A stretch of DNA of 64,000 bases. Source: Methanofastidiosum methylothiophilum (GTDB lineage Archaea > Methanobacteriota_B > Thermococci > Methanofastidiosales > Methanofastidiosaceae). A model generated the notes under the pieces. The model was not told the DNA's origin and did not search any database. It saw only the letters and a program-made list of their open reading frames with translations. Positions 50,621 through 59,305 of the stretch are shown here, one piece after another. Position numbers and translations under genes: made by a program. The stretch's first letter is position 1; each line of letters begins with the position of its first letter. The stretch is taken from contig LNJE01000005.1 in NCBI GenBank assembly GCA_001587635.1, positions 1-64,000 of the forward strand, read 5' to 3'.

Positions 50621-51493
50621 ATGAGTAAAGCAACGAGAATATCTATGCTAATTTTGATTCCCGCGTTACTTTTAACGACGATACCTNTTAGCATACTTTC
50701 AGAAGACCACAATACTGCCACGATTTCTGCGATTTTATATCTAGAAAAGATAGATCCAGAAAATCCATACCTCCACCTCGCAAAGGATACGACAACTAGT
50801 AATNCAAAAATGTCACTCAATTTTGCATTGAAGGGCATTATTGAAAGCAATAAAGGACAGAAAGAGGAAAATTTGAATAAAGTTCTGGAAATAATGAGTT
50901 CGCTTAAACTAATACCAGAAGATAGGAAAGATATGTTTAATGTTTTAATCTTTGAATACAATCTTACTCGCTCACAGAAGTATATTGAAGATTTATCTAA
51001 ATCTTCTAATCTAAGATATGCTGCAAATTCAAGCGAATATCTAAGACAAGCAAACGAAGATCTTAATATTAGTGCTGGAAGTGGATTGGAAGAAACAGAA
51101 GCAAAACTTAAGAAAATATCTGAGACTTACGTGAACAAGTTATCAAATTATTCTAGTCTTTACAAAGAAATGGCCTTAATGTCTTATGATGAAAAGAGAT
51201 ACCTTGCAACTACATTATTTTCAATATATGCTAAAAATGACAATCAACCACTCAATGAATCTTTAGATCTTATCCTATCAAGATTTGAAAATAAGTGGGA
51301 TTCATTCTTTGGTACAGACGCGTTCAACGATTCAACTTTTAGTCCTGATTCTCTTAAAGAACTCCAAATAAAAGCAATTAAATATGAAGGAGAGGGGAGA
51401 ACTGATTTTGCAGATGTAATATCAGATTACATTAAATTTCAGGCAATATCCTATACAGAATTTATTAATGCTATTGAGGAGGGAGGACTTTAA
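50621..51493 (+). CDS. Exported helical protein of unknown function
   Basis: 290 residues. The N-terminus MSKATRISMLILIPALLLTT is a signal peptide; a TTG at 50591 would extend it but lies inside the promoter motifs. The mature protein is helical, Ser/Asn/Glu-rich, with repeats of LYLEKIDPENPYL-type helices. No family is recognised. It overlaps the next gene by one base and forms a two-gene unit with it. Confidence 0.65.
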   Translation: MSKATRISMLILIPALLLTTIPXSILSEDHNTATISAILYLEKIDPENPYLHLAKDTTTSNXKMSLNFALKGIIESNKGQKEENLNKVLEIMSSLKLIPEDRKDMFNVLIFEYNLTRSQKYIEDLSKSSNLRYAANSSEYLRQANEDLNISAGSGLEETEAKLKKISETYVNKLSNYSSLYKEMALMSYDEKRYLATTLFSIYAKNDNQPLNESLDLILSRFENKWDSFFGTDAFNDSTFSPDSLKELQIKAIKYEGEGRTDFADVISDYIKFQAISYTEFINAIEEGGL

Positions 51494-52305
51494 TGGCAGA
51501 AGACGCAAAATGGAAAAAATTTTCTAGAAGATGGGAAAAAAAGGCTAGAGAATACAAACAAAAAAAGGACGAACTAGAGTCGAAATTCAATACCATCAAT
51601 CAGGAAAATGAAAATCTTAAAAGAGAATTAATTTCTACAAGAGAAGAAAGAGATAAAGTAAAGGAGAGTTTCAAGGAAGTTGAGAAAAAGAGTGGCTTTA
51701 GCACTCTTGCCATAGCTATAATTCTCATTCTCGGGATTCTTTTTGCAAGTTCTGTTGCAGGATTGGCATTACTTTACAATACAAATCATACTTTGACTTT
51801 GGGTAACTCTAATCTTAATATGGAAGTTTCTTCACTAAAAGGTCAGGTTTCAAAGCTTCAATATGAAAAGAGTTTACTAGAATCAGAAAAAAGTGGTTAC
51901 CAAAGTGAAATAGTTGATATTGAAAAAGAATTAGAGAAATATAAAGGGGATAGTGATGCAACTATAAGGCTTCTTCAAAGAGAAGTTCTATCACTAACTT
52001 CAAAAGCATCGAGACTTGAATCCGATATTAAGTCTAAAGAAGTTACCATAGCATCTCTTCAAAATCAACTTGCAGAGTGTGAATACCGTAATAGATGTTT
52101 CACAGTTAGTATAACCCCAGCATCAAGAACAGCAGCTACTGGTTCGGACCACTCCTTAACCTATACAATGTATGTAAATTTTGCAGGGTATAGATGCGGG
52201 AAAAGGATTGAGATCCCAATAACGCTTAACTATGACTATAACACTTCAGGAAATATTGATACCTTTGGACTCCAAGCATCATCAGGAAGTTGGTGTTGTA
52301 ACTAG
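51493..52305 (+). CDS. Membrane protein with two coiled coils and a Cys-containing C-terminal domain
   Basis: 270 residues. A basic coiled coil (1-62), one TM helix (STLAIAIILILGILFASSVAG, about 69-92), a second coiled coil outside (100-195), and a beta-rich end with four or more Cys (CEYRNRCF, YRCGKR, SWCCN). Probably a surface complex or polymerising protein together with the secreted partner encoded just upstream. It resembles the protein at 5775-6668 in layout. No family is recognised. Confidence 0.65.
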   Translation: MAEDAKWKKFSRRWEKKAREYKQKKDELESKFNTINQENENLKRELISTREERDKVKESFKEVEKKSGFSTLAIAIILILGILFASSVAGLALLYNTNHTLTLGNSNLNMEVSSLKGQVSKLQYEKSLLESEKSGYQSEIVDIEKELEKYKGDSDATIRLLQREVLSLTSKASRLESDIKSKEVTIASLQNQLAECEYRNRCFTVSITPASRTAATGSDHSLTYTMYVNFAGYRCGKRIEIPITLNYDYNTSGNIDTFGLQASSGSWCCN

Positions 52306-52306
52306 A

Positions 52307-52597
52307 CTATCTAATATACCTATCTCTTTTTTCACTTATTTTTTTACCATAAATAATCGGGTATTTATCAATTTCTTTCTGTTTATTTTCTAATTTTTTA
52401 GAGTAACCAACATGTCCAATTGTATAGACCAAAACTAAAAATAAAACAATTAAAAAAGAGTTAATTAATAAAAGCTGGATCATTTTTTCAGGATAACTCC
52501 CTTTAATAATTTCTCGAAGGGATACCCCGATAAAAGAAAGGAGATAAGTAAAAGTGGGAATTTCAACTGAAATCATCAAAGCTTTAAGTTTATCCAT
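52307..52597 (-). CDS. Small two-TM membrane protein
   Basis: 96 residues with hydrophobic segments (IPTFTYLLSFIGVSL and MIQLLLINSFLIVLFLVLVYTI) and a Lys/Glu-rich, charged C-terminus. It converges with the coiled-coil gene, separated by one base. No family recognised. Confidence 0.5.
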   Translation of the reverse strand: MDKLKALMISVEIPTFTYLLSFIGVSLREIIKGSYPEKMIQLLLINSFLIVLFLVLVYTIGHVGYSKKLENKQKEIDKYPIIYGKKISEKRDRYIR

Positions 52598-52658
52598 GGA
52601 AATCTATAGGTGTTATGGCTATAATAAATATAAATATATAGGTTGTAAAATTAAAAAT

Positions 52659-53324
52659 TTAATCTAGATAAGTAATTGAAGATTCTTTTATTTCTGGGAT
52701 ATATGACAAAATATCAGATTTAATAAATTCTTCAAGAGATGACCTATAAGGAGGATTTATTCCCCTAAGCCCTATGCTTATTTTATCATCTTCATAGGTA
52801 ATATTTTGTGAAGATACGTCAATCCCCGGGGCTCTGACTTTGAGAATAGTGCTGATTTTATCATTCAAATCTTCAATCTTTTTGATAACTGTTACCTCAT
52901 ATAATAGAGTTTTTCCAGATAATGGATGATTAAAGTCTAATTTGACCCTTCCACTAGATACACTCCTAACAGTTGCCCAATGCCCATTGATCTCTATTTT
53001 TAGTCCGGCCCTTGGAAAAATCCCGTGTTTTTTAAAATCGTTTAAATGCATTAGTTGCAATAAAGAAGGGTCTCTTTTTCCAAATCCTTTTTCAGGGGGG
53101 ATATCAAAAGTCTTAGTTTCTCCAACTTCTATATCCAATAAAGATTCGTCCAATCCTCTGATAACATGACCTGCTCCAACAATAATCTTTACAGGTTCGT
53201 ATTTATTGCCTTCGTTATAGATGTTGGCTTGTTTAGCTTTTGTTTCATCAGTTACATCAAAGATTTTACCAGTATCTTTAATTTTTCCAATATATTGTAT
53301 TTCAACAAAATCTCCGTTTTTCAA
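52659..53324 (-). CDS. FKBP-type peptidyl-prolyl isomerase
   Basis: 221 residues of the long archaeal FKBP form: FKBP core with GDFVEIQYIGKIKDTGKIFD, an inserted chaperone (IF) domain, then VRSVSSGRVKLDFNHPLSGKTL, and a C-terminal extension of about 70 residues. It speeds prolyl folding and has chaperone activity. It lies 8 bp after radA and is the last gene of rpa-radA-FKBP. Confidence 0.9.
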   Translation of the reverse strand: MKNGDFVEIQYIGKIKDTGKIFDVTDETKAKQANIYNEGNKYEPVKIIVGAGHVIRGLDESLLDIEVGETKTFDIPPEKGFGKRDPSLLQLMHLNDFKKHGIFPRAGLKIEINGHWATVRSVSSGRVKLDFNHPLSGKTLLYEVTVIKKIEDLNDKISTILKVRAPGIDVSSQNITYEDDKISIGLRGINPPYRSSLEEFIKSDILSYIPEIKESSITYLD

Positions 53325-53332
53325 TGAATCAC

Positions 53333-54280
53333 CTATTTGTCTTCGATTCCATTTTCAGTTAAAAAGAATATTGCTTCACCTTCTGGTAAATTTGGAGAAT
53401 CAACTAATCTTGCTATTCTTTGTCCACCTTTTCCTTTTCTTAGATATATTCTAATTGTAGACGAGTGGCCCAATATATGCCCCCCTATAGGTCTTGTTGG
53501 ATCCCCAAAAAAAGCATCAGGCTTTGCTGAAACTTGGTTTGTAACAAATACACAAACATCCTGATTAGATGCAATATTATGTAAAGTCCTTAAATGTCTT
53601 GCAAGTTTTTGCTGTCTTTCCGCTAAGGTTCCTCTCCCAACATATTCTGATCTAAACGAAGAGGTAAGTGAATCAATTACAAGTAGCTTAATTTTTTCTG
53701 ATTCGATTAATTCAACAGATTTTTCAGTGAGTAGCATTTGATGATCAGAATTAAAAGCTCTTGCCACTCTGATTCTACTCAACACTTCAGTTGGATCCAA
53801 TCCAAGCCCTTTTGCCATCTGAATAATCCTTTCTGGTCTAAATGTGCTTTCAGTGTCTATGAAAATTGCCCCGCCATCAAGTCCTCCCTTTTCAATAGGT
53901 AGTTGTACGTTTACACATAGTTGGTGAGCAATTTGACTTTTGCCTGATCCAAATTCACCAAAGGCTTCGCTTATAGCTTGTGATTCGAATCCTCCAGCTA
54001 TTAGTTCATCAAGTCTTTTACTTCCAGAAGTAATTTTACCAATAAATTTTCTTTTTTCTAGTAGTTCACTAGCAGTTATAAATCCGCCAACATCAGCAGC
54101 TTCTCTGGCCGCTTCAATTATCTTAGCGGCAGAACTCTCACCAATTTCAGCGATTTCAAATAACTCTTTTGGAGAAGCTACAGCTATTGACTCAACAGTT
54201 CTAAATCCAGCTTCCCTGAGCTTTTCCGCTGTTTTAGGCCCTATACCTGGAAGATCTTCCAGATCTTTTATTTTTTCCAT
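53333..54280 (-). CDS. radA: DNA repair and recombination protein RadA
   Basis: 315 residues of the archaeal RecA/Rad51 recombinase. An N-terminal HhH domain (LEDLPGIGPKTAEKLREAGF), the ATPase with Walker A GEFGSGKSQIAHQL near residue 105 and Walker B LLVIDSLTSSFR near residue 197, and the L2 region with VTNQVSAKPDAFFGDP. It overlaps the rpa stop by one base, so single-strand binding and strand exchange are made from one transcript. Confidence 0.96.
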   Translation of the reverse strand: MEKIKDLEDLPGIGPKTAEKLREAGFRTVESIAVASPKELFEIAEIGESSAAKIIEAAREAADVGGFITASELLEKRKFIGKITSGSKRLDELIAGGFESQAISEAFGEFGSGKSQIAHQLCVNVQLPIEKGGLDGGAIFIDTESTFRPERIIQMAKGLGLDPTEVLSRIRVARAFNSDHQMLLTEKSVELIESEKIKLLVIDSLTSSFRSEYVGRGTLAERQQKLARHLRTLHNIASNQDVCVFVTNQVSAKPDAFFGDPTRPIGGHILGHSSTIRIYLRKGKGGQRIARLVDSPNLPEGEAIFFLTENGIEDK

Positions 54281-55983
54281 TATATCACCATAAAGATTTC
54301 TTTAGCTTTGGATATTGGATTAATTTCATCAATCCCGTATCCGTAAAACTCTTTTAAGTTATTATTTTCATAAATTCTGACTTTAATATCATATTCCTTC
54401 CAGGGTTGTACTTCCTTTTTAATTTTACCTCTAATACTCCCAAATCCATCATCACAAATGACAATGAAACTGTCCCCATCATTGACTATATGTCTAATCA
54501 AAGGACTAATTATGCAATAATCGTTATTTACGAGTTTATCTATTGTTTTGAGGGGTGGATTCTTGATGGATTCAAGAGACGGGATGCCATATTCACCTTT
54601 TTCAACAGATGTGGCTTTAATATAAAGCACTTCAGAATCCTTTTCGAGTGTTCCAAGTACTTTTACAGAATCCCCTATAACAAAATTTTTATTTTCTATT
54701 TGAACTAGAGAAGTGGGAATGGTGCCTGATTCATCTACGAGTATTAAAAAATCACCTTCAATTCCACCAACTCTGGCAAAGACATTAACACTATCGGATA
54801 ATTTATAATCAGAGATTTTCTTTTCATGAAATTCTTCTGCTTTAAAAGATTGTATTCTAGATCCAAGCCCAAGATGTGCTTCCAGGCCATTATTGAATTT
54901 TATGTTGCATGATTCAAGCCTTACCTTAACCCCTGGAACTAAAGAAGCTAGATAGTCGGCCTTATCATCCCAAAGAACAACTTTAAGTTCATTATTACCA
55001 TCACTTAGCAAAAATCTGCCTACTTTACCAGTTCCAGTGTCTCTACTAAACGTTTTAAGTTCGTATACTTCCTTGACATACCCTTCAATATCAATGCTCC
55101 TCATATCTTCCTTAACATCAGATATTGCGAAGTTGGATGATTCTGATTTTGGGATATCATCTCTTTCATTTTTTTCAACTACAATGTTTGATGAAAAACC
55201 AAGATTTAAGTCGACTGAATTCAATCCCATTTTCGAGTAAGCATTTTCAATGGTAATGAGATCGTTTTTCACAAGTGAGTTTAATAATTCTGCTTTTTTA
55301 TCCCATAATGTGACCCTTATCTCGCCGGTGTCATCCATTATCATGAAACTACCGACTTTTCCTATAGAACCATCTTTTTTAGCAAATTCACGTATGCCAA
55401 AAATTGTAGAAATTCTTCCAGTCACATCAATGTTATTCATCTTATCTTCGATATCTCTTATTTTTAATTTTACATAATTGATAGTGGGGTAATCAGGAGA
55501 CTCACTACCGCCAGAAATAACGCCTTCCTTTCCGAGGCTAATTTCAAATTCATTATTAAATCCTTTTCTTAAGTATCCGTTTCTGATAGTGACAATGTCC
55601 CCTCTTTTAAATTGATTAAGTTTTTCAATTTGGTCGTCCCAGAAAACAATTCTAATACTGCCCGTATTATCGGCAATTATAATATTCTGCACCCTTCCTT
55701 CGGTGCCTGTTTTTCTTTGGAAGACATTAACATCAAATATTCTCATTATTCTGCCGCTAATATCAATATTTTGCATACCATCTACTATGTCTGAGATGAA
55801 AAAATGCTTTTTTTCTTTGGGCGTATCTTCAATATTGACCCCCAATTCTCCTGCAATTAACAGTAACGCCCCTTCTTCTGATAACAGACCACCAACAGAT
55901 TGAATCTTTTTACGAATTCTTTCTTTTAGTTCGTCTTCAGAAATTGATTCTAATAATTTCTCATAAAGAGCTTCTGTAGTCAT
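54280..55983 (-). CDS. rpa: Replication protein A, multi-OB-fold single-stranded DNA-binding protein
   Basis: 567 residues with at least three clear repeated OB folds, each ending in a TGxIRxxLWDxKAELL-type stretch (for example near 60-160, 170-270, 280-375), then further weaker ones. An N-terminal 50-residue helical region is typical. No C-terminal zinc finger is obvious. It coats single-stranded DNA during replication and recombination. Same operon as radA. Confidence 0.88.
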   Translation of the reverse strand: MTTEALYEKLLESISEDELKERIRKKIQSVGGLLSEEGALLLIAGELGVNIEDTPKEKKHFFISDIVDGMQNIDISGRIMRIFDVNVFQRKTGTEGRVQNIIIADNTGSIRIVFWDDQIEKLNQFKRGDIVTIRNGYLRKGFNNEFEISLGKEGVISGGSESPDYPTINYVKLKIRDIEDKMNNIDVTGRISTIFGIREFAKKDGSIGKVGSFMIMDDTGEIRVTLWDKKAELLNSLVKNDLITIENAYSKMGLNSVDLNLGFSSNIVVEKNERDDIPKSESSNFAISDVKEDMRSIDIEGYVKEVYELKTFSRDTGTGKVGRFLLSDGNNELKVVLWDDKADYLASLVPGVKVRLESCNIKFNNGLEAHLGLGSRIQSFKAEEFHEKKISDYKLSDSVNVFARVGGIEGDFLILVDESGTIPTSLVQIENKNFVIGDSVKVLGTLEKDSEVLYIKATSVEKGEYGIPSLESIKNPPLKTIDKLVNNDYCIISPLIRHIVNDGDSFIVICDDGFGSIRGKIKKEVQPWKEYDIKVRIYENNNLKEFYGYGIDEINPISKAKEIFMVI

Positions 55984-56128
55984 AGAATACCATTGAGATT
56001 AATTTTTTAGTATTTATAAAATTTGGGGTGTGTTTATAGAAAATTAAAAATAGAATACCAGTTATTGAAAATTAAAAATAAATATTATCAAAAGATAATC
56101 TTTTAAACTATAATGAATTACGATATTT

Positions 56129-56962
56129 ATGAATGTCAATAAAAAGTGGATATTCATAGTAATTGCATTAGTGTTAATACCTGGGATTTTATACTTTGGA
56201 CAGGACAGCATATTCAATTTCAAGAAAAATCCTAAAATATCTGCAAATGTTAATGTCTTAACAAACAAGATGCTCATAACAAATGAAGAATTTGGGATTC
56301 TGATTTTAGAAAATAAAGGAAAAAGTAACGCCATAGAAATAGAAGTGATAGAAACATCCCCCTATACCGTTACGTTTGAATCCAATCCCCCTATCGTTTT
56401 GGAGAAAGGGAAGATTTCTAATATAAATTTTAAAGTAGTTGCGGAAAAGGAAGTTCTAAAGCTTTCTGAAATAAGAAAAGATATCCCCTTGGAATTCACT
56501 GTCAAGTATAAGAATAACGAAGGTAAGGCTATGACCCCAGTCAAGGTCAAGACAAGGATTCAAGTTTTTAGGCCAAAATTTGATATTAAAAAGATAGATC
56601 TAGGTGGAGTTCTAAAAACTGAGTTGTCGTTAAAGCATGATCAAAACGGGCTTTTGATGATAGACATAAAATCTGATGAACCATTTAAAGGGGGGGAATA
56701 TTGGATAGAGTTCACATCAGACTACCCAGAATTAGAAGTTGAGTCCGTTGATAAATATCCTTCTGAAAAAATATATGGTGGCTACAAATTTACGTTTCAA
56801 GATCAACTTCCAGCAAACAAGCGGATATCAAAATCTTTTTTATTTAAATCAAAGGTATCCCCGGGGAGCTATGAGACAAGGTTTACAATAAATATTAAAG
56901 TATTTTGGAGAGACATATTACTTGATCAAGATAATGTCAAGGTAGTGGTATTAGACTTATAA
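56129..56962 (+). CDS. Membrane-anchored exported protein with Ig-like domains
   Basis: 277 residues. An N-terminal anchor (WIFIVIALVLIPGILYF), then two beta-sandwich-like segments (LENKGKSNAIEIEVIE, ISNINFKVVAEKE, and later GSYETRFTINIKV). The pattern suits an archaeal cell-surface or CARDB-like protein. No precise family. ATG follows AATTACGAT; a TATA-like stretch lies upstream. Confidence 0.6.
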   Translation: MNVNKKWIFIVIALVLIPGILYFGQDSIFNFKKNPKISANVNVLTNKMLITNEEFGILILENKGKSNAIEIEVIETSPYTVTFESNPPIVLEKGKISNINFKVVAEKEVLKLSEIRKDIPLEFTVKYKNNEGKAMTPVKVKTRIQVFRPKFDIKKIDLGGVLKTELSLKHDQNGLLMIDIKSDEPFKGGEYWIEFTSDYPELEVESVDKYPSEKIYGGYKFTFQDQLPANKRISKSFLFKSKVSPGSYETRFTINIKVFWRDILLDQDNVKVVVLDL

Positions 56963-57040
56963 ATAAAAAAAACTGATTAATTGATCTTCTTTAATTAATT
57001 GGTAAATATATGAAATTATTATAAAATTATGAAGATTAAC

Positions 57041-57057
57041 CAAAAAGTATATAAATA
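57041..57057 (+). promoter_or_regulatory. Strong BRE/TATA promoter of alba
   Basis: CAAAAAGTATATAAATA contains a purine BRE followed by a near-consensus archaeal TATA box. It lies 65 bp before the alba ATG, giving a leader of about 40 nt. Confidence 0.6.
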
Positions 57058-57121
57058 GGCAACGAAACTTTTTCATGCTAGTTCTCTAGCGTTCACAACG
57101 AACTATGGTAAAAGGGATATT

Positions 57122-57367
57122 ATGGACGTACTCGTAGGAAAGAAAAAGGCAATGGCATATGTTCTTGCTATAGTTACAGGATTTAATGCCGGTGAGAATG
57201 AGATAACGATAAAAGCTAGGGGAAGAAGTATATCTACTGCTGTGGATACTGCTGAAATTGTGAAGAGCAGGTTTATTCCAGATGCTAAGATTACCAACAT
57301 AAAGATTGGAACAGAGCAAGTTGAACAGAGGGCAGTAAGTACTATTGAAATAACGATGAAAAAATAA
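57122..57367 (+). CDS. albA: Chromatin protein Alba
   Basis: 81 residues. Starts MDVLVGKKKAMAYVLAIVTG with the acetylatable-type lysines of the Alba N-terminus, then VTGFNAGENEITIKARGRSI and EQRAVSTIEITM. Dimeric Alba coats DNA or RNA. It precedes L41e by 15 bp. Confidence 0.95.
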   Translation: MDVLVGKKKAMAYVLAIVTGFNAGENEITIKARGRSISTAVDTAEIVKSRFIPDAKITNIKIGTEQVEQRAVSTIEITMKK

Positions 57368-57382
57368 TCCTTGAGTGATATA

Positions 57383-57484
57383 ATGGGCAAAAGACCACGA
57401 AAATGGAAAAAGAAAGGCAGAATGCGCTGGAAACATGTTAAGAAGAAAATGAGAAGAATGAAAAGGAAGGCTAGAAAGCAATAA
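57383..57484 (+). CDS. rpl41e: Ribosomal protein L41e
   Basis: 33 residues, nearly half Lys and Arg: MGKRPRKWKKKGRMRWKHVK and a basic tail RKARKQ. L41e is a single short helix in the large-subunit interface. Many annotations miss it because of its size. It follows alba by 15 bp, with a TGA/TATA spacer; probably co-transcribed. Confidence 0.85.
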   Translation: MGKRPRKWKKKGRMRWKHVKKKMRRMKRKARKQ

Positions 57485-57546
57485 ATTCATTCTTTTGCCC
57501 CAGTTAATTAGATACTTTTTTTAATAATAGTTTATTTCTTTCTTTT

Positions 57547-57972
57547 ATGAAGAGGAAAAACATCGTCACATCATTTTTATTTAAAGATGGTAAAGTTTTA
57601 CTTCTCAAAAGGAGCGACAAAGTAGGCTCTTTTAGGGGAAAGTGGGCCGGAATTTCAGGATTTATTGAAGATGAAANTAGTCTTGAAGCCGCATTAAGGG
57701 AAATAAAAGANGAAACTGATGTTGANAGTAAGAATTTGGAGCTATTAAAAATAGGTACGCCTTTTGATATAGANGACAAGANAAACGATACAATATGGTC
57801 AATTAATCCNTTTTTGTTTTTATATAATGGAACTAAAATTAAAATTGANTGGGAGCATGACACTTTTACATGGNNATNCCCTNNTGAAATAGACAGGTAT
57901 GATACTGTGACAAATTTGAAAGAGACGTTGTATAGTTTAATAGAGGGTTTAGATGTGGGNGCATCCAATTGA
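57547..57972 (+). CDS. Nudix hydrolase
   Basis: 141 residues. The Nudix box G-x5-E-x7-REIKXET-D is visible at GFIEDE and ALREIK near residues 38-58. The N-terminus VTSFLFKDGKVLLLKRS is typical. It cleaves nucleoside diphosphate derivatives; the substrate is not evident. About 15 N's blur it. Confidence 0.82.
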   Translation: MKRKNIVTSFLFKDGKVLLLKRSDKVGSFRGKWAGISGFIEDEXSLEAALREIKXETDVXSKNLELLKIGTPFDIXDKXNDTIWSINXFLFLYNGTKIKIXWEHDTFTWXXPXEIDRYDTVTNLKETLYSLIEGLDVXASN

Positions 57973-58005
57973 AAACCTTAAATTCTAATAAGTTTAGTGA
58001 TATTT

Positions 58006-58579
58006 ATGAGAAGAGTTGAGGCCCTACCATATACTGTTGAAGAAGCCATTAATAAAACAANTAAAGAGCTAACAAAAATTGGAATTGAATTTTATACTGC
58101 TGGAAATGAAATTTATATCAACGAAGATTTAATCCTAAATAAAGATGCCAGTTCAGAAAGAAGATCAATTGGCCGTAGGATTAAAAATTACTTGAAAAAT
58201 GAAGTAGAAGAAAATTATGCTATTTTATCCTTTGATGATGCCCCTGATGGATCATATCTTGTGATAGAATACACTGATCATGAGGCATTCACTANNTTGG
58301 CAAAAATACTTANTTTGAAATCCAAAAGTGTAATGCCAGAAGATAAGCATGTGCTTGAAAATATCGATTCGAAGTTAGAAAGAGAGCTAAAGATGATAAA
58401 CAGAGATATTTCCGGGGAGGACGTCAGTTTTGAAGATGAGGACAGCGAAGATGAAGAAGAATATGAATATATCAACTTTGGAGAGAAGCAGTGCAGAGTT
58501 TGTGGAGCAGTTATAAGAAGAGTTTCAATTCATGATAAAGACGGCAATATTAAAGATGGTTATAAATGTATTTTTCTAG
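58006..58579 (+). CDS. Hypothetical protein with zinc knuckle, apparent end disturbed beside a tRNA
   Basis: From the ATG at 58006 (after GTGATATTT): RRVEALPYTVEEAINKT, an acidic stretch near residues 140-160, and a zinc-like CRVCGAV near residue 165. As written the frame has no stop before the tRNA and runs through it to 58677. One T fewer in the TTTTT run (58571-58575) would end the protein at TAG 58577-58579, one base before the tRNA. I therefore place the true end there. No family recognised; five N's. Confidence 0.55.
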
Positions 58580-58664
58580 GCGGGGGTTGCCGAGCATGGT
58601 CTAAGGCGCCGGACTTAAGATCCGGTGACGCAGGTCTTCGAGGGTTCGAATCCCTTCCCCCGCA
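58580..58664 (+). tRNA. tRNA-Leu(TAA)
   Basis: Acceptor stem GCGGGGG/CCCCCGC, anticodon stem CCGGA/TCCGG, loop CTTAAGA, anticodon TAA at 58616-58618, long variable arm, T-loop TTCGAAT. Discriminator A; no CCA encoded. Confidence 0.93.
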
Positions 58665-58723
58665 CACTTTTACATAGTTAATATGATTCTCTTTTTCTTC
58701 TAATAACAAGTTAATTTTAGGGC

Positions 58724-59146
58724 CTAGTCCATCTTTTTCCTAATCTCCTTTAATCTCTTAAAAATTTTTAGCATCAATCCGCTTTCTATTGTTTCTTCAA
58801 GCAGACCCTCGCAGAATCTGCCCTGCCTGATTATTGTTGTGAGGAGCCTTCGGATATCTTTTATATCTGCCTTAGATAGCTTCTCATCACTGGCAGAGTA
58901 TTCTCCGGCTTCTGCAATCCAGTCCATCCACCTGAATTTAGTTACAAATCCTTCCTTGTAGAGGTCATCGTAGAACTTTAGCCCGATGCCTGTCAGAACG
59001 TAAAAAGGTAGTACGACTGCTCCAGATTCGTCTTGAGAGTCTTCACAATAAAATTTATTGGCCTTGTCTTCTAACAGTGGAAGGTATTTCAGGATGTTAT
59101 CTATATTCTCCTTTGTTAGTGGAACAGATTCTTCTACCCAGGTCAT
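58724..59146 (-). CDS. DUF6508-type protein next to the type I restriction system
   Basis: 140 residues, mostly helical: ENIDNILKYLPLLEDKANKF, FVTKFRWMDWIAEAGEY near residue 87, and IRRLLTTIIRQGRFCEGLLE near residue 105. DUF6508 proteins are small and often accompany type I restriction operons; the function is unknown. It is divergent from hsdM, with 159 bp between them. Confidence 0.7.
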   Translation of the reverse strand: MTWVEESVPLTKENIDNILKYLPLLEDKANKFYCEDSQDESGAVVLPFYVLTGIGLKFYDDLYKEGFVTKFRWMDWIAEAGEYSASDEKLSKADIKDIRRLLTTIIRQGRFCEGLLEETIESGLMLKIFKRLKEIRKKMD

Positions 59147-59305
59147 TGTAATCTTCTTGTAATGATACTCTATGCTTATAATTGTATTTGAATAGAATTA
59201 TTTTTCCCCTTTTTCCATATTCTTATATATGGGGAAAACTAATATATCTTGATGTATGACACTATTTTTATTATAAATTTCAATCATGTTCTCGGAGGAA
59301 GGTAA

